Assembly: GCF_020731285.1 (NCBI RefSeq) | Contig: NZ_JAJFOW010000020.1 | Span: 45,988-109,987 of the forward strand | Source of the DNA: Cohnella baijiui | Lineage (GTDB): Bacteria; Bacillota; Bacilli; Paenibacillales; Paenibacillaceae | DNA length: 64,000 bases | Direction: 5' to 3' | Shown: one piece after another, positions 51,905 to 61,864 of the stretch | Numbering within the stretch: the stretch's first letter is position 1 | How the letters are laid out: every line of letters begins with the position of its first letter | Program-made: the position numbers and the translations under genes | The notes under the pieces: generated by a model | What the model saw: only the letters and a program-made list of their open reading frames with translations | The model's database searches: none | What the model was told of the DNA's origin: nothing

Positions 51905-54900
51905 TTAGGACTTCTCCCGGAGCGCCAGCGCGCGCCAGATGACGGCGGCCGCCTCCGCCCGGGTCGCCTGCCCTTGCGGCCTCGCCGTGCCGTCCGGATA
52001 GCCGCTTAGCAGCCCGTACTCCGTCGCAGCCGCCAGCACTTGCTTGGCCCACGCGGAGATCCGGTCCCGGTCGGCGAAGGGAACATCGTCCGACGAGGTC
52101 TTAAGCTTCAGCGCGTTCGCGGTCATGACGGCCATCTGCTCGCGCGTGATGCGCCGGTCGGGTGCGAACGTCTCCTCGTCGATCCCTTGGACGATCCCGT
52201 TCGCGTACGCCGTCGAGACGGCTTGGCTGGCCCAATGACCCTGCAGATCGGCGAATGCCTTGCCGGTCTGATCCGCCAATCCGAGCGCCCGCACGAGCAT
52301 CGCGGCGTACTCGGCCCGCGTGACCGTGCGGTCGGGCCGAAAGCTGCCGTCCGCATAGCCGTTCACCGCGCCCGCCGCCGCCAGCTTCGCGATCGTCTCC
52401 GCCGCCCAGTGCCCCTTCACGTCCGCAAACGGCGCGGCTGGCTCCTCCTTGGCGACGGGGTGGGCAATGACCGCGAACATGGTGAAGTGCCTTGTCGTCC
52501 CGCTTGCGCTGTGCCGCTCCGGATCAAAGCCGGGCGAGCTCAACGGTACCCAGGCGCCCGAGGCCTCGTCGTACCAGCTCAGGAGATACGCGACATCCTC
52601 CGCCTCCTGCGTACCCCCGTTCAGCAGCAGACGGATCGTGACGTCTTTGGCAAACGTCCCAGCCAAGTCTTTGGTGAAGGAGAACGCCCCGCTGGCCAGC
52701 CGGTCTCCGCCGTTCGCGGGCGGCACGTCGCCCGGGGCGACCGGTTGGATCATGAGGAGGAAGGACTGCGTCGTCGCGCCCGCGGGAATGACGATCTCCC
52801 CGCCCGCGAAGACGATCGTGCCGCCCTCCGTGCCGACCCGATACGTATGGTCCGGAAGGGACGGGCTTCCGCCGCCGGAAGGCCCGGAGCCGGACGGGAC
52901 GGTCAGACGGAAGCGGCCGGAAGTCGCGACCGTCTCGTTACCGGCGCGATCCCGCGCCCGGACGTGCAAATACCAGTCGCCGTCGGCGCCCGTCTTCGCG
53001 AGCGCGCTCCCGTTCGCGAACGTCGTCCAGCCGTCGGCCGGGGACGAAGGATCCTTCGTCCAAACATACTGCAATGAGGCGGCATCGATGCCGCTCCACG
53101 TATCCGTGGCGGAGACCGTCGGCGCCACCGAGGCGGCCGTGTCGCCGCCATTCGGGGCGATGGCGACCTCTGGCGGCGTCCGGTCGACCTTCACCGCCAG
53201 AGTCAAGGCGACGGCACCCGCCTCGTCCGTCGCGCGGAAGACGAGCGTGTGCACGCCTTCGTCCGCGACGGCGATCGGGACGTCGTTCGCATAAGCGATT
53301 GCGTCGCCCCCGTCCAGCGTATAGACGAAATCGGCGATCTCGCCCGCGCCTCCGGCGGCATAAACGCTGACGGTCACGCTGGCGTTCGTCCACTCGCCGC
53401 TCCTGTATGCGCCCCCGCCCTCCTTCGTCAGCGTCGGCGTCAGCAGCAGTCCGCCAGTGCTGATCTTCACGGTGCGGCGTTCGATCGCCTCGTTGCCTGC
53501 CGCATCGACCGCCCGAACCGCGACCGGATGGATCCCGCCGTCCCGCAGGACGATTTCTCCCGCATAGGGGGACCATGACGCTTCGCCGTCCAACGAATAC
53601 GTGACGGAGCTGACGCTGCCCCGATCGGAGACAGCCGCGCTCACCGTCACGGCTTGATCGGTCCAAGCGCCGTCTTCATAGGCCTTCCCATCCGCTGTGG
53701 TCATCGCGATCGCGATCTGCGGAGGCGTCCGGTCGACGAACGCCGCCACCAGATTCGCGAAGCTGCCCAGCGGATGGCCGGCCAGATCGGCGATCGCGCC
53801 GGCTCCGGCGTCGTAGGACAGATCGACGGCCTGCCCATACGCGACGGGTGCGTCTATGACAATCGTCAGCGCCTTCGTCCCCGAACCCTCTACGCGCGCG
53901 ATCGGCACGGAGATCCCGTCCGCGCGGATCGTCATCCCGCCGGCGCCTACGGCGGTCACTTCTTCGTCAAAGACCGCGACGACGCGGTCCGGCCGCTCGA
54001 CGTCCACCTCGGCGCCCGCCACGGTGGGCGGAGCCGCATCGAGCGCAAGGTTCGCCGGGATGCTCCGCAGGACGGGGTACGCCTTGCCGGCTTGGAGCGT
54101 CCATGTCTGTTCGAAGTCCCAAGAAGCGAACGTCTCCTGCCGCTTCATGTCCGCCGTGCCGGTGCCGCCGGACCGGCCCGTCGTCTCCCGGTCGAAATAG
54201 CTCATCGTCGCCGTGCCGAACGCTCTGCCGACCAGGCCGCCGACATCTTCGGAGCCCGTGACGCGGCCTGCCGCATAAGCGCGCTCGATGCTGCCGACGT
54301 TGCGTCCGACCAGCCCGCCCACCTCGAATTGGCCTTCGACGGGACCGACGGCATAAGCGTCGCGGATCTTCGCCTGCTCTTCGGTCCGTCCCGCAAGCCC
54401 GCCGACGAAGCTTCTGCCGGCTGCGCGGCCGGTGGCGTAGGCGCGGTTCACCGGCCCGTTCAGCATGCCGACCAAGCCGCCGATCTTGTCGCTTCCTTCC
54501 ACGCTGCCGGTGGCGTAGGCGTCGTTGATCGATCCGGACGCGGTCGTTTCGCCCGCCAGACCGCCCGCATGGACTTGCCCCTCGACGTCCCCGGACGCGT
54601 AGGCCCGGTTGAGCGGGCCGGAGAGCATGCCAACCGCGCCGCCGACCCGCTCGTCACCGCTAACGCGGCCGGAGGCATAGACATCGTCGAGCCGGCCATC
54701 CGCGCTCGAAACGCCGACGGCGCCTCCGATTTGATACTGCCCGGACACCGGACCGGTCGCGTAGGACTTCTCGATGACGCCATCGGCATTCTCTCCGACC
54801 AGACCGCCGATGTTGGAGCTTCTTGTACCGCCATCCGGCTGGCCGGTCACGCGACCGATCGCGTACGATTCGGTCACCAGTCCTCCGCCGGCCAGCCGAT

Positions 54901-56440
54901 AGTTGAACCCGACCAAACCGCCGACGGATGCGTTGCCTGTGACGTCGCCCGACGCATAGGATTGCAGGATCTTAGCGTTGTTGCCGTTGTTGCCCGCAAG
55001 TCCACCCACGTATTTCGTCCCGCGGACCGGGACGTTCGCGTACGAAGATTCGATCGTGCCGGCATTGTTAAAGCCCACCAGGGCTCCGGTGTTCTCGCCC
55101 CCGGTGACGGAGCCGCCTTCCATGCCGACGTCGCGCACGATGCCGTTTGGCCCGAGCAGCATGCCGAACAGGCCGACGCCGTTTGCCCCCGGACGGTGGA
55201 TCGTCAGCCCCCGGACGACGTGACCCTGTCCGTCGAACCGTCCTTCGTACGCCCAGTAGAAGTTGTTCCCGAGCGGCACGAAGCCCAAGCCGGAGACGGT
55301 CCCGTCGGAAGCCGTGTTCGTGGCCCACATGTCCGAGCGGCTGTCGTCCGTAAAGACGTCGCCGAAGTCGATGTCCCGGGCCAGCGTGTAATTCGTCTTC
55401 AAGTCCATGGCAACAAGCTGGAGCTGGTGCGCGTTTCGGATCGTCGCCGACCACTCCGACCGCAGAAACGGCCGGGTCGACCCGTCGATCATAAACCAGG
55501 TGCGCTCGAAGTCGAAGCCTGCATAGCTGGCGGCCCGGAGCGCGTTGAGGGTGAACAGCGCGGCCGCGGAGAACGGGCTGTCCTCCAGCGTCGCGCCGGC
55601 CCCGATCGGCACCCCGGTCGTCTCGATGTCCCAGTAGCTGGTCTCCACCATGGCTTTGTTGTCGTTCAACCCGACGATCCCGCCGACATAGGTACTGCCG
55701 GACACGGCTCCGCTGACATAAGAGGTTCGGATCTTCGCCTCGTGCAGATTGCGGCCCGCCACGCCGCCGACATACGCGGTACCCCGTACGCGCCCGCCGA
55801 AGTATGCGTCGGAGACGACCGCCTGGGCGCTCCGATTGTACCCGGCCAATCCTCCGGTGAATTGATTTCCGTCTACGGTGGCGGTCGAATAGGCTTCCGC
55901 GATGCGGCCGTCTTCGTTCCACCCGACCAGACCGCCGGTATAGTCGTCGTGCCCCGACACGTGTCCCGTGGAATAAACGGCCGACAGCTCGCCGCCGATC
56001 ATGTATCCGACGAGCCCGCCGACGCGCCGCCCGCCTTCCACCTCGGCATTTTCCAAGCCGAGACGACGGACTTTTCCCTGCCCCAACACGCCGAACAAAC
56101 CGATATTGGTCGCCTCGGGCCGCTTGATCGCAAGCCCCGCGACGAGATGTCCGTCTCCGTCGAAGTCGCCCGTAAACGGACTTTCGTAGCTGCCGATCGG
56201 CTCGAAGCCCCGGCCGCCGTCCCAGCCCGCGGTCTCCGAGGCGTCGATATCCGCCGCCAGCCGGTAATGGGCGGACAGATCGTTGCGGACGGCGTTCAGC
56301 TCCGCCAACGTCGTGACGATGTACGGACGCTCCGCCGATCCGTCTCCTTGCGCAAAATCGCTCGATGCCGCGAAAGCGTGAATCGGAATGATGCCGATCG
56401 CCAGCATTAGTGCCGTAAACCATGAGAGGACGCGCCTCAT
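51905..56440 (-). CDS. Giant surface protein: GLUG repeats, Ig-like domains, three SLH domains
   Basis: 1511 residues from ATG 56440 (AAAGGGAG upstream). Signal peptide ~1-24 (ends HAFAAS). Two GLUG blocks (~40-290 and ~390-800) contain about 16 GGLVG-type motifs (VGGLVGYMIGG, TGGLAGYNRSA, VGGLVGRNVGS). Next come Ig-like and Big-like sandwiches (~830-1215: RTPPQIAIAMTT, RTPPEVAIAPNG), a ZU5-like segment (GGEIVIPAGAT), and C-terminal SLH domains that bind pyruvylated wall polymer (FADVKGHWAAETIAKLA, FADLQGHWASQ, FADRDRISAWAKQ). Likely adhesin or S-layer-associated protein. Upstream of it a MalT-like LuxR regulator is encoded on the same strand. Confidence 0.9.
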   Translation of the reverse strand: MRRVLSWFTALMLAIGIIPIHAFAASSDFAQGDGSAERPYIVTTLAELNAVRNDLSAHYRLAADIDASETAGWDGGRGFEPIGSYESPFTGDFDGDGHLVAGLAIKRPEATNIGLFGVLGQGKVRRLGLENAEVEGGRRVGGLVGYMIGGELSAVYSTGHVSGHDDYTGGLVGWNEDGRIAEAYSTATVDGNQFTGGLAGYNRSAQAVVSDAYFGGRVRGTAYVGGVAGRNLHEAKIRTSYVSGAVSGSTYVGGIVGLNDNKAMVETSYWDIETTGVPIGAGATLEDSPFSAAALFTLNALRAASYAGFDFERTWFMIDGSTRPFLRSEWSATIRNAHQLQLVAMDLKTNYTLARDIDFGDVFTDDSRSDMWATNTASDGTVSGLGFVPLGNNFYWAYEGRFDGQGHVVRGLTIHRPGANGVGLFGMLLGPNGIVRDVGMEGGSVTGGENTGALVGFNNAGTIESSYANVPVRGTKYVGGLAGNNGNNAKILQSYASGDVTGNASVGGLVGFNYRLAGGGLVTESYAIGRVTGQPDGGTRSSNIGGLVGENADGVIEKSYATGPVSGQYQIGGAVGVSSADGRLDDVYASGRVSGDERVGGAVGMLSGPLNRAYASGDVEGQVHAGGLAGETTASGSINDAYATGSVEGSDKIGGLVGMLNGPVNRAYATGRAAGRSFVGGLAGRTEEQAKIRDAYAVGPVEGQFEVGGLVGRNVGSIERAYAAGRVTGSEDVGGLVGRAFGTATMSYFDRETTGRSGGTGTADMKRQETFASWDFEQTWTLQAGKAYPVLRSIPANLALDAAPPTVAGAEVDVERPDRVVAVFDEEVTAVGAGGMTIRADGISVPIARVEGSGTKALTIVIDAPVAYGQAVDLSYDAGAGAIADLAGHPLGSFANLVAAFVDRTPPQIAIAMTTADGKAYEDGAWTDQAVTVSAAVSDRGSVSSVTYSLDGEASWSPYAGEIVLRDGGIHPVAVRAVDAAGNEAIERRTVKISTGGLLLTPTLTKEGGGAYRSGEWTNASVTVSVYAAGGAGEIADFVYTLDGGDAIAYANDVPIAVADEGVHTLVFRATDEAGAVALTLAVKVDRTPPEVAIAPNGGDTAASVAPTVSATDTWSGIDAASLQYVWTKDPSSPADGWTTFANGSALAKTGADGDWYLHVRARDRAGNETVATSGRFRLTVPSGSGPSGGGSPSLPDHTYRVGTEGGTIVFAGGEIVIPAGATTQSFLLMIQPVAPGDVPPANGGDRLASGAFSFTKDLAGTFAKDVTIRLLLNGGTQEAEDVAYLLSWYDEASGAWVPLSSPGFDPERHSASGTTRHFTMFAVIAHPVAKEEPAAPFADVKGHWAAETIAKLAAAGAVNGYADGSFRPDRTVTRAEYAAMLVRALGLADQTGKAFADLQGHWASQAVSTAYANGIVQGIDEETFAPDRRITREQMAVMTANALKLKTSSDDVPFADRDRISAWAKQVLAAATEYGLLSGYPDGTARPQGQATRAEAAAVIWRALALREKS

Positions 56441-56488
56441 CTGCTCGACTCCCTTTCCTGTCTGATCTTGATCTGCAGTCATCATTCC

Positions 56489-56548
56489 GATTATAGGCCC
56501 ATCCGGCGCCAGCCGAATCTAACCGCGGTTATAGGCCCGGTTATAGGC
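56489..56548 (-). promoter_or_regulatory. Promoter of the GLUG/SLH gene with direct-repeat activator sites
   Basis: Minus-strand TATAAT (56490-56495) has no recognisable -35. Upstream are two direct repeats of GCCTATAACC (56527-56536 and 56539-56548, 12 bp apart) and a perfect 12-bp palindrome TAACCGCGGTTA (56520-56531). A third near copy, GCCTATAATC, overlaps the -10. This arrangement suits an activator such as the neighbouring LuxR/MalT-like protein. Confidence 0.55.
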
Positions 56549-56558
56549 GCATGCAAGT

Positions 56559-56599
56559 AAAAACGTGTCGCCGTCTTCCCGGACGGCGACACGTTTTTA
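56559..56599. terminator. Strong terminator between the LuxR-type and GLUG/SLH genes
   Basis: Seventeen-bp stem AAAAACGTGTCGCCGTC / GACGGCGACACGTTTTT, with T runs on both strands. It separates the two genes into different transcripts. Confidence 0.9.
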
Positions 56600-56654
56600 T
56601 CGGAGGTCATACAGAAATGAATAGGGTAAAACTTGTACATGCTCGTCCTTGCGC

Positions 56655-59267
56655 TTACTTGCCCGCCTGCCCCTGCAGCGCTTTGCCCCGCTTGATCGCT
56701 TCGACGCGGCTCGTCGCCTGCAGCTTGCTGTAGATGCGATTGATATGCGCCTTCAGGGTGCCCATGCCGATACCGAGCGCCTCCGCGATCGCCGGATTGT
56801 CCATCCCTTCCTCCATCTGGCGGAAGATCGTGAGCTCTCTCGGCGTGAGCAGCGTCTCCAGCGCGGCCGCCGCCGTACGGCCAGTCTCGGGCGCCTCCCC
56901 GAAGCCGGCCAAAATCTTGCGCACGTAGGCGAGCGGCGGCGCGTGCTTGTCCCGGATGTTGCCCTTCTGCCGCTGCTGAACGTAAGCCGCGAGCAGCTCG
57001 GCGACGGGCTTGCCTTTGTCGACGAACACTCGGATGTAGTCGTCCGGCAGCGCGTGCTTGAGTGCTTCTTCTAGCTTGAGCAGCGCCTGCTCCGGCTTGC
57101 CCGCCCGGTCCAGCATCACCGCCTGGAGCACCTGCAGCTCCAACGCGTCCATCGGGCGGTGGCCTTTCACCGCGAGATGGAGCAACCGCTCCGACAGCCG
57201 CCACGCCTCGTCGCCCGCGCCCGTCTCCATCAGCGTCCGGACGAGGAACAAATAGACGAATAATTGATAGACGGAGACCGGGTCGTCCGCCGTCAGCCGG
57301 TAGCGCTCCCGCCAGGTCCGGGCGGCCGACGCATCATCTTGCTCCAGCCGCAGCGCGGCGCGCTCCGCTTCGAGCAGGATCGGCGCGGCTGCGGCCCCCT
57401 CCGACTCCGCTCTGGCGAGCGCCTCGGCCAGCCATTGCTCCGCCTGCGCGGGATCCCGCCGGGCTCTGGCGATGCGGGAGAGGAAAAGGCTCGCAGGGAC
57501 GTACACCTTTTCCGGCTGATAATGCGCCTGGCTCTGGCCGGACAACCCCTCCTTCAGGTACCGTTCCGCAGCCTCCAGCTCTCCCCGCTCGTACAGCAGC
57601 TCCCCGTAGCAGACAAGCACCGAGTCGTGCAGCCCCATCTGCCGCATGAATCCGATCATGCTGTGGAAGAAGTCGTCCGAAAGCCCCCGGGGCAAGTGCT
57701 TGCCGCGTTTGCCGTTGTACGATCGGTAAATGGAGGGACAGAGCGGCATTTCCGGGGAGGCGAAGATCAGGTCCGTCCCGCCCGGGCTGTGCCGCAGGGA
57801 AAGACGGATATACTCCAGCCCCTTGATCATGTCCATCTCGTATTGGGTCGCCTTGAAGTTCCTCGCGAAGTACAAATAACCGAGATAGCGGTCTCGCTCC
57901 TCCTGCGTCCAGCCGGACGCGGCGGATTCGTAGTAGCGCTCGGCCCGCTGCAGGTGCCGCTCGGCCCGCTCCAGCTCAAGCGTCCAGAGCAGGGAGAGGA
58001 TGTAGGAGAAATAAAGATAAGGATGCCGAAGCAGCATCTCCTCCGGGATGGCCGACAGCCAGACCCGCAGCGTCGAGAATTCGCGACGGATCATCAGGCT
58101 CCGCATCTCCTCGAGCAGCCGGATCGCTTGGTCGTACTGAGCGCCGGCAATCCGGTAGTCGATCGCCTCCTCGAGCAGGCCCTGGGCCTCGCACCACTCC
58201 GCCGCGGCCCGGTACAGCCCGTCCGTCCTCCCCGGGTCGCGCCGCCGGAGCATGTCCTGCAGGAATTCGCCGAACAGATGATGGAATCTGTACCACGTCT
58301 TGCTCTCGTCCAAAGGAACGAGAAACAGGTCGATCCGCGCCAGCGCGGCGAGACGCGCGGCGCCGCCCGTTCCGGCCACCGCTTCGCATAGCGATCCGTT
58401 CATCCGTCGCAGCACGGAGACGTCCAGCAGAAACTGCCGGTCGCGCTCGTCCAGCGACTCGACCACTTCCTCCATGAGAAACCGCTCGATTCGTTCCCCG
58501 CCGGCATGCGCGAGCTTCCTCGCCGTCGCCGTCGCTTGCGTACCGCCGCGCATGGACAGCAGAATCAGCTTCAGCCCCGTAATCCAGCCCTCTGTCCGCG
58601 AGAGGAAGTCCTCGATCTGATCGCGGTGCGTCTCGCGCTCGCCGAACCGGCGGAACAGCTCCATCGCTTCCCCCAGGTCGAAGCGCAGATCCGCGGCCCG
58701 GATCTCCCGAGCCCAGCCGCGGCTCAGCCACCTCGCCTTGGGGAACCGCGTGCCGGTCCGGCTCGCGAACAGCAGGTGCGTGCCCTCGGGCAAATACTCC
58801 ATTAGATAGGAAACCGATTCCGCAATCTCCTCGTCCGCGATGACGTGCCAGTCGTCCAGCGCGAGAACCACCGGTTCCCGTACGGCGCCCAGCTCGTTCA
58901 GCAGCGCCACGAGAAACGGCTCGTACAAGCCGGGAGCCAGCGTGGCGGCCGCCGAACGGAATGCGTCGGACAGGCCGTCAATTGCCTGCTCGAGGACTTG
59001 CGCGACATAGCTCCAGAACCGGACGAGGTCGTTGTCTTTGTCGTCCAGCGACAGCCAGCCGACGCGGGCGTCCAGCCGACGGATCCAGTCCGCGGCCAGC
59101 GTCGTCTTGCCGTAGCCGGCCGGCGCGGCGAGGAAGGTCGCCTTGTTGGCGAGACCTTCATCCAACAGGGCGCGCAGGCGGGGACGTTCGACGGTCGTTT
59201 CGCGCGGCTGCGGAATCGACAGCTTCGACAGGAGCAGGGTTTGGTTTCCGGGGGGCTCGAAACGCAT
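56655..59267 (-). CDS. LuxR-family ATP-dependent regulator (MalT-like, LAL/STAND)
   Basis: 870 residues from ATG 59267 with GGAAAGG nine bases upstream. Domains: STAND NTPase with Walker A AAPAGYGKTTLAADW and VVLALDDWHVI, winged helix and SESKTWYRFHHLFGEFLQD-like region, a TPR-like helical superhelix (~400-770), and a C-terminal LuxR helix-turn-helix (LTPRELTIFRQMEEGMDNPA, IAEALGIGMGTLKAHINRIY). It senses an inducer, oligomerises with ATP and activates transcription at direct repeats. The neighbouring GLUG/SLH promoter is the obvious candidate target. Confidence 0.93.
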   Translation of the reverse strand: MRFEPPGNQTLLLSKLSIPQPRETTVERPRLRALLDEGLANKATFLAAPAGYGKTTLAADWIRRLDARVGWLSLDDKDNDLVRFWSYVAQVLEQAIDGLSDAFRSAAATLAPGLYEPFLVALLNELGAVREPVVLALDDWHVIADEEIAESVSYLMEYLPEGTHLLFASRTGTRFPKARWLSRGWAREIRAADLRFDLGEAMELFRRFGERETHRDQIEDFLSRTEGWITGLKLILLSMRGGTQATATARKLAHAGGERIERFLMEEVVESLDERDRQFLLDVSVLRRMNGSLCEAVAGTGGAARLAALARIDLFLVPLDESKTWYRFHHLFGEFLQDMLRRRDPGRTDGLYRAAAEWCEAQGLLEEAIDYRIAGAQYDQAIRLLEEMRSLMIRREFSTLRVWLSAIPEEMLLRHPYLYFSYILSLLWTLELERAERHLQRAERYYESAASGWTQEERDRYLGYLYFARNFKATQYEMDMIKGLEYIRLSLRHSPGGTDLIFASPEMPLCPSIYRSYNGKRGKHLPRGLSDDFFHSMIGFMRQMGLHDSVLVCYGELLYERGELEAAERYLKEGLSGQSQAHYQPEKVYVPASLFLSRIARARRDPAQAEQWLAEALARAESEGAAAAPILLEAERAALRLEQDDASAARTWRERYRLTADDPVSVYQLFVYLFLVRTLMETGAGDEAWRLSERLLHLAVKGHRPMDALELQVLQAVMLDRAGKPEQALLKLEEALKHALPDDYIRVFVDKGKPVAELLAAYVQQRQKGNIRDKHAPPLAYVRKILAGFGEAPETGRTAAAALETLLTPRELTIFRQMEEGMDNPAIAEALGIGMGTLKAHINRIYSKLQATSRVEAIKRGKALQGQAGK

Positions 59268-59506
59268 GGATGACATCCTTTCCGTTTGCCTAGGCCGTAT
59301 CTTTTGACGGAAATGTACCATAACCCGTCCCGGCCGACAAGAGCCTGGCGCCAAATCTTGGGGATCTGCAGACATGCACGCCGGGGCACACGCAACCGGA
59401 GCATATACCGACCGTCCCCTTCATATAGATGCATTGACAGCCTTGCGGATGATCTACATGCCAGCTTTATCCCCATTAAGCAGCTTCGCATAGGAGGGAT
59501 TGGGCA

Positions 59507-60874
59507 ATGGATAAGGTCCACAACAATCTGCTGCAGGCAATCGAGACCAACTGGCTCAGCTTCGTCATATCTGTCGTCGTCTTCGGCATTCTGTACTACC
59601 TCGCCCGGCGAAGGCTCGGCTTCGGCACGCGCGTGCTGATCGGACTCGGGCTCGGCCTCCTCGTCGGCATCGTCATTCAGAACTGGGACGTCGAAACCAA
59701 GGGCATCACGACGTTCGGCAGCATCTACGTCAGCTTGATCCGGATGCTCGTCGTGCCCCTCGTCTTCGTCCTCGTGCTGAACAGCATCGCCTCGCTGACG
59801 AATCTGGAAGCGCTGCGCAAGATCGGGCTCAAGACGTTCGCCTGGTTCCTCGGCACGACGGGGGTCGCCTCGATCATCGGCTTGCTCGTCGCGCTGCTCT
59901 TCAATCCCGGCTCGGGCATCAAGCAAGCGGTGCCGGAAGGCTTCAAGGCCCGCGATATCCCGACCTTCTCCGACGTCATCCTAAGCCTCGTGCCCTCCAA
60001 TCCGGTGAACGAAGCGGCTCAGGGCCAGGTGGTGCCGCTGCTCGTTTTCGCCATCTTCATCGCCGTCGCAATCCTCAAGGTCGGCGCCAAAAAGCCCCAG
60101 GCCGTCCAGCCCATCCGCAGCCTGCTCGACTCGCTGACCCAGGTGCTGCACCAGGTCGTCCGGTTCGTCATCCGCCTGACGCCTTACGGCGTGTTCGCGC
60201 TGATCGCAGGCATGACGGCCAAGTACGGCTGGGATACGCTGCAAGAGCTTGGCAGCGTCATCGTCTCGTCGTACGTGGCGCTCATCCTGCATTTCGTAAT
60301 CGTCTTCGGCGGCCTCGTCCTGCTCGTGGCGAAGGTAAACCCGCTGCGGTTTTTCCGCAAAATTTATCCGACGATCGCCGTCGCCTTCACGACCCGCAGC
60401 AGCTATGCGACGCTGCCGGTCAATCTGGAGGTCATCACCAAGCGGCTGCACGTTTCGCCGCGTATCGCGAGCTTCGTCGCGCCGCTCGGCGCCTCCATGA
60501 ACTTCAACGGCTGCGGCGGCGTCTGGCCCGCGATCGTCGCGATCTTCACGGCGGAGGTCTACGGGATCCATCTGACCTTCACCGACTACCTCCTCCTCGT
60601 AGCGATCAGCATCATCTCTTCGATCGGCGTCGCCGGCGTGCCCGGTCCGGCCACCATCTCCACAACGGTCGTCCTGACCGCTCTCGGCCTGCCGCTCGAA
60701 GGGATGGCGATCGTCGCCGGCATCGAGGCGCTGATCGACATGGGCCGCACGGCGGTCAACGCGACCGGCACGACCGTGACGTCCCTGCTAGTGGCCCATT
60801 CCGAAGGCGAATTCAACCGCGCCGCCTTCGAGCGGAACGAGGAAGACGAGGAGATTTCGCTGAACCCGGCTTGA
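59507..60874 (+). CDS. Dicarboxylate/amino acid:cation symporter (DAACS; TcyP-like)
   Basis: 455 residues with about eight membrane helices and two re-entrant loops. Seen: a serine-rich loop TTRSSYATLPVNLEVITKRL, and SFVAPLGASMNFNGCGGVWP, VAGVPGPATISTTVVLTALG, LIDMGRTAVNATGTTVTSLL, where the substrate and cation sites of the family lie. The sequence is closest to L-cystine/TcyP-type symporters; glutamate or C4-dicarboxylate uptake is also possible. GGAGGG precedes the ATG. Confidence 0.88.
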   Translation: MDKVHNNLLQAIETNWLSFVISVVVFGILYYLARRRLGFGTRVLIGLGLGLLVGIVIQNWDVETKGITTFGSIYVSLIRMLVVPLVFVLVLNSIASLTNLEALRKIGLKTFAWFLGTTGVASIIGLLVALLFNPGSGIKQAVPEGFKARDIPTFSDVILSLVPSNPVNEAAQGQVVPLLVFAIFIAVAILKVGAKKPQAVQPIRSLLDSLTQVLHQVVRFVIRLTPYGVFALIAGMTAKYGWDTLQELGSVIVSSYVALILHFVIVFGGLVLLVAKVNPLRFFRKIYPTIAVAFTTRSSYATLPVNLEVITKRLHVSPRIASFVAPLGASMNFNGCGGVWPAIVAIFTAEVYGIHLTFTDYLLLVAISIISSIGVAGVPGPATISTTVVLTALGLPLEGMAIVAGIEALIDMGRTAVNATGTTVTSLLVAHSEGEFNRAAFERNEEDEEISLNPA

Positions 60875-60909
60875 TCGCCGGGTGAACCGAGCGCCGGCAT
60901 CGGCGACAG

Positions 60910-60952
60910 GAAGAGCCCCGGACCGCCTTCAGGCGGATTCCGGGGCTCTTTG
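60910..60952. terminator. Bidirectional terminator
   Basis: AAGAGCCCCGGA...TCCGGGGCTCTT with an inner CCGCC-ttca-GGCGG stem, between convergent symporter and TetR genes. Confidence 0.85.
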
Positions 60953-60962
60953 TTCGCGCGCA

Positions 60963-61598
60963 TTACAGGGCTTGCAGAATTTGAGCGATTTCTTTTTCCG
61001 CTTCGGCGTCTTCCGCATCGTCCAGATGCGCCGGCCGGAACAGCTGATACTTTTTCGACCGATAGTAGTCCATCAGCGCCTGCTTCGCCGTCAGATCGTA
61101 CTTGATGGAGAAGGACGGGTCGACGATTTGCCGCAGCGTCGCATCGTCCTGCACCAGATAAAGCGTCGCGTTGATCGGATTGAAGAAGCCTTGCCCGATC
61201 CCATCCTCGAAAAAAGCCTCCAGCGAACGATAGCGCCGCTGCTGCGCCGCAAGCAGCTCCTCCCACAGTGCCGGATAGGCATCCTTGAGATCCTGCAGGA
61301 ACAAATCGCTGACGTAGACGACGCACCGCAAGGACGTCTCGAAGACGCGCCGAAACCGCTCCGCGAACGGCCGGCTCCCGTCCAGCGCAGCGGCGTCCGC
61401 GTCCAGCAGGTAGTCCGCGTAGTGACCGACGACCGCCCGGATCACGTCGTCCCGGGACGCGAAGTGCTTGTACATCGTCACCTTGCTGATGTCCATATGT
61501 CTCGCGATATCGTCCATCTTCATTTGGCTGAATCGAAACTTCCGAAGAACGGGCTTGATTTTCTCGATATATGTCGCGCTGCTCGTCGCCGTCTTCAT
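60963..61598 (-). CDS. TetR/AcrR-family transcriptional regulator
   Basis: 211 residues from ATG 61598 with AGGAGG nine bases upstream; the longer upstream frame runs through a tandem repeat and is not supported. Helix-turn-helix: IKPVLRKFRFSQMKMDDIAR, HMDISKVTMYKHFASRDDVI. The ligand domain contains a long helix with LAAQQRRYRSLEAFFEDGIG. Divergent from the SDR gene, which it may control; a 9-bp inverted repeat lies between them. Confidence 0.88.
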   Translation of the reverse strand: MKTATSSATYIEKIKPVLRKFRFSQMKMDDIARHMDISKVTMYKHFASRDDVIRAVVGHYADYLLDADAAALDGSRPFAERFRRVFETSLRCVVYVSDLFLQDLKDAYPALWEELLAAQQRRYRSLEAFFEDGIGQGFFNPINATLYLVQDDATLRQIVDPSFSIKYDLTAKQALMDYYRSKKYQLFRPAHLDDAEDAEAEKEIAQILQAL

Positions 61599-61635
61599 GG
61601 CGTCTGCCTCCTTTGCCGCTTCGGCCTTTTTTGCA

Positions 61636-61769
61636 GCATGGGCCGATTCGCCGAATGGGCTTTTCCCCCGCATGGGCCGTTTTTCCATTATCGACTTTCC
61701 CCGTATGTGCCGTTTTGCCGCATGGGCTTTTCCCTGCATGAACCGTTTCGCCGTATCGGCTGTCCCGCC
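61636..61769. repeat. Tandem repeat, four units of 33-34 bp
   Basis: Units start at 61636, 61670, 61703 and 61736 with GCATGGGCCG, GCATGGGCCG, GTATGTGCCG and GCATGAACCG; each ends in a CTTTTCCC-like tail. The 33-bp (11-codon) period keeps every frame open. It lies in the upstream region of the TetR gene. Confidence 0.75.
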
Positions 61770-61864
61770 GGGCCGCCCTTCGCACCCTAATCGCTCGAGG
61801 CCCAGCCTTTTTCGCCTTCCGCTTGCCGTTCCGTTTCAGCCATTATACCGTTCGCCCGACAGCG

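Noticed and set aside
53654..56410. 918-codon plus-strand ORF opposite the GLUG/SLH gene
   Set aside because: Antisense shadow of repeated GLUG codons; no start signals or recognisable domain.
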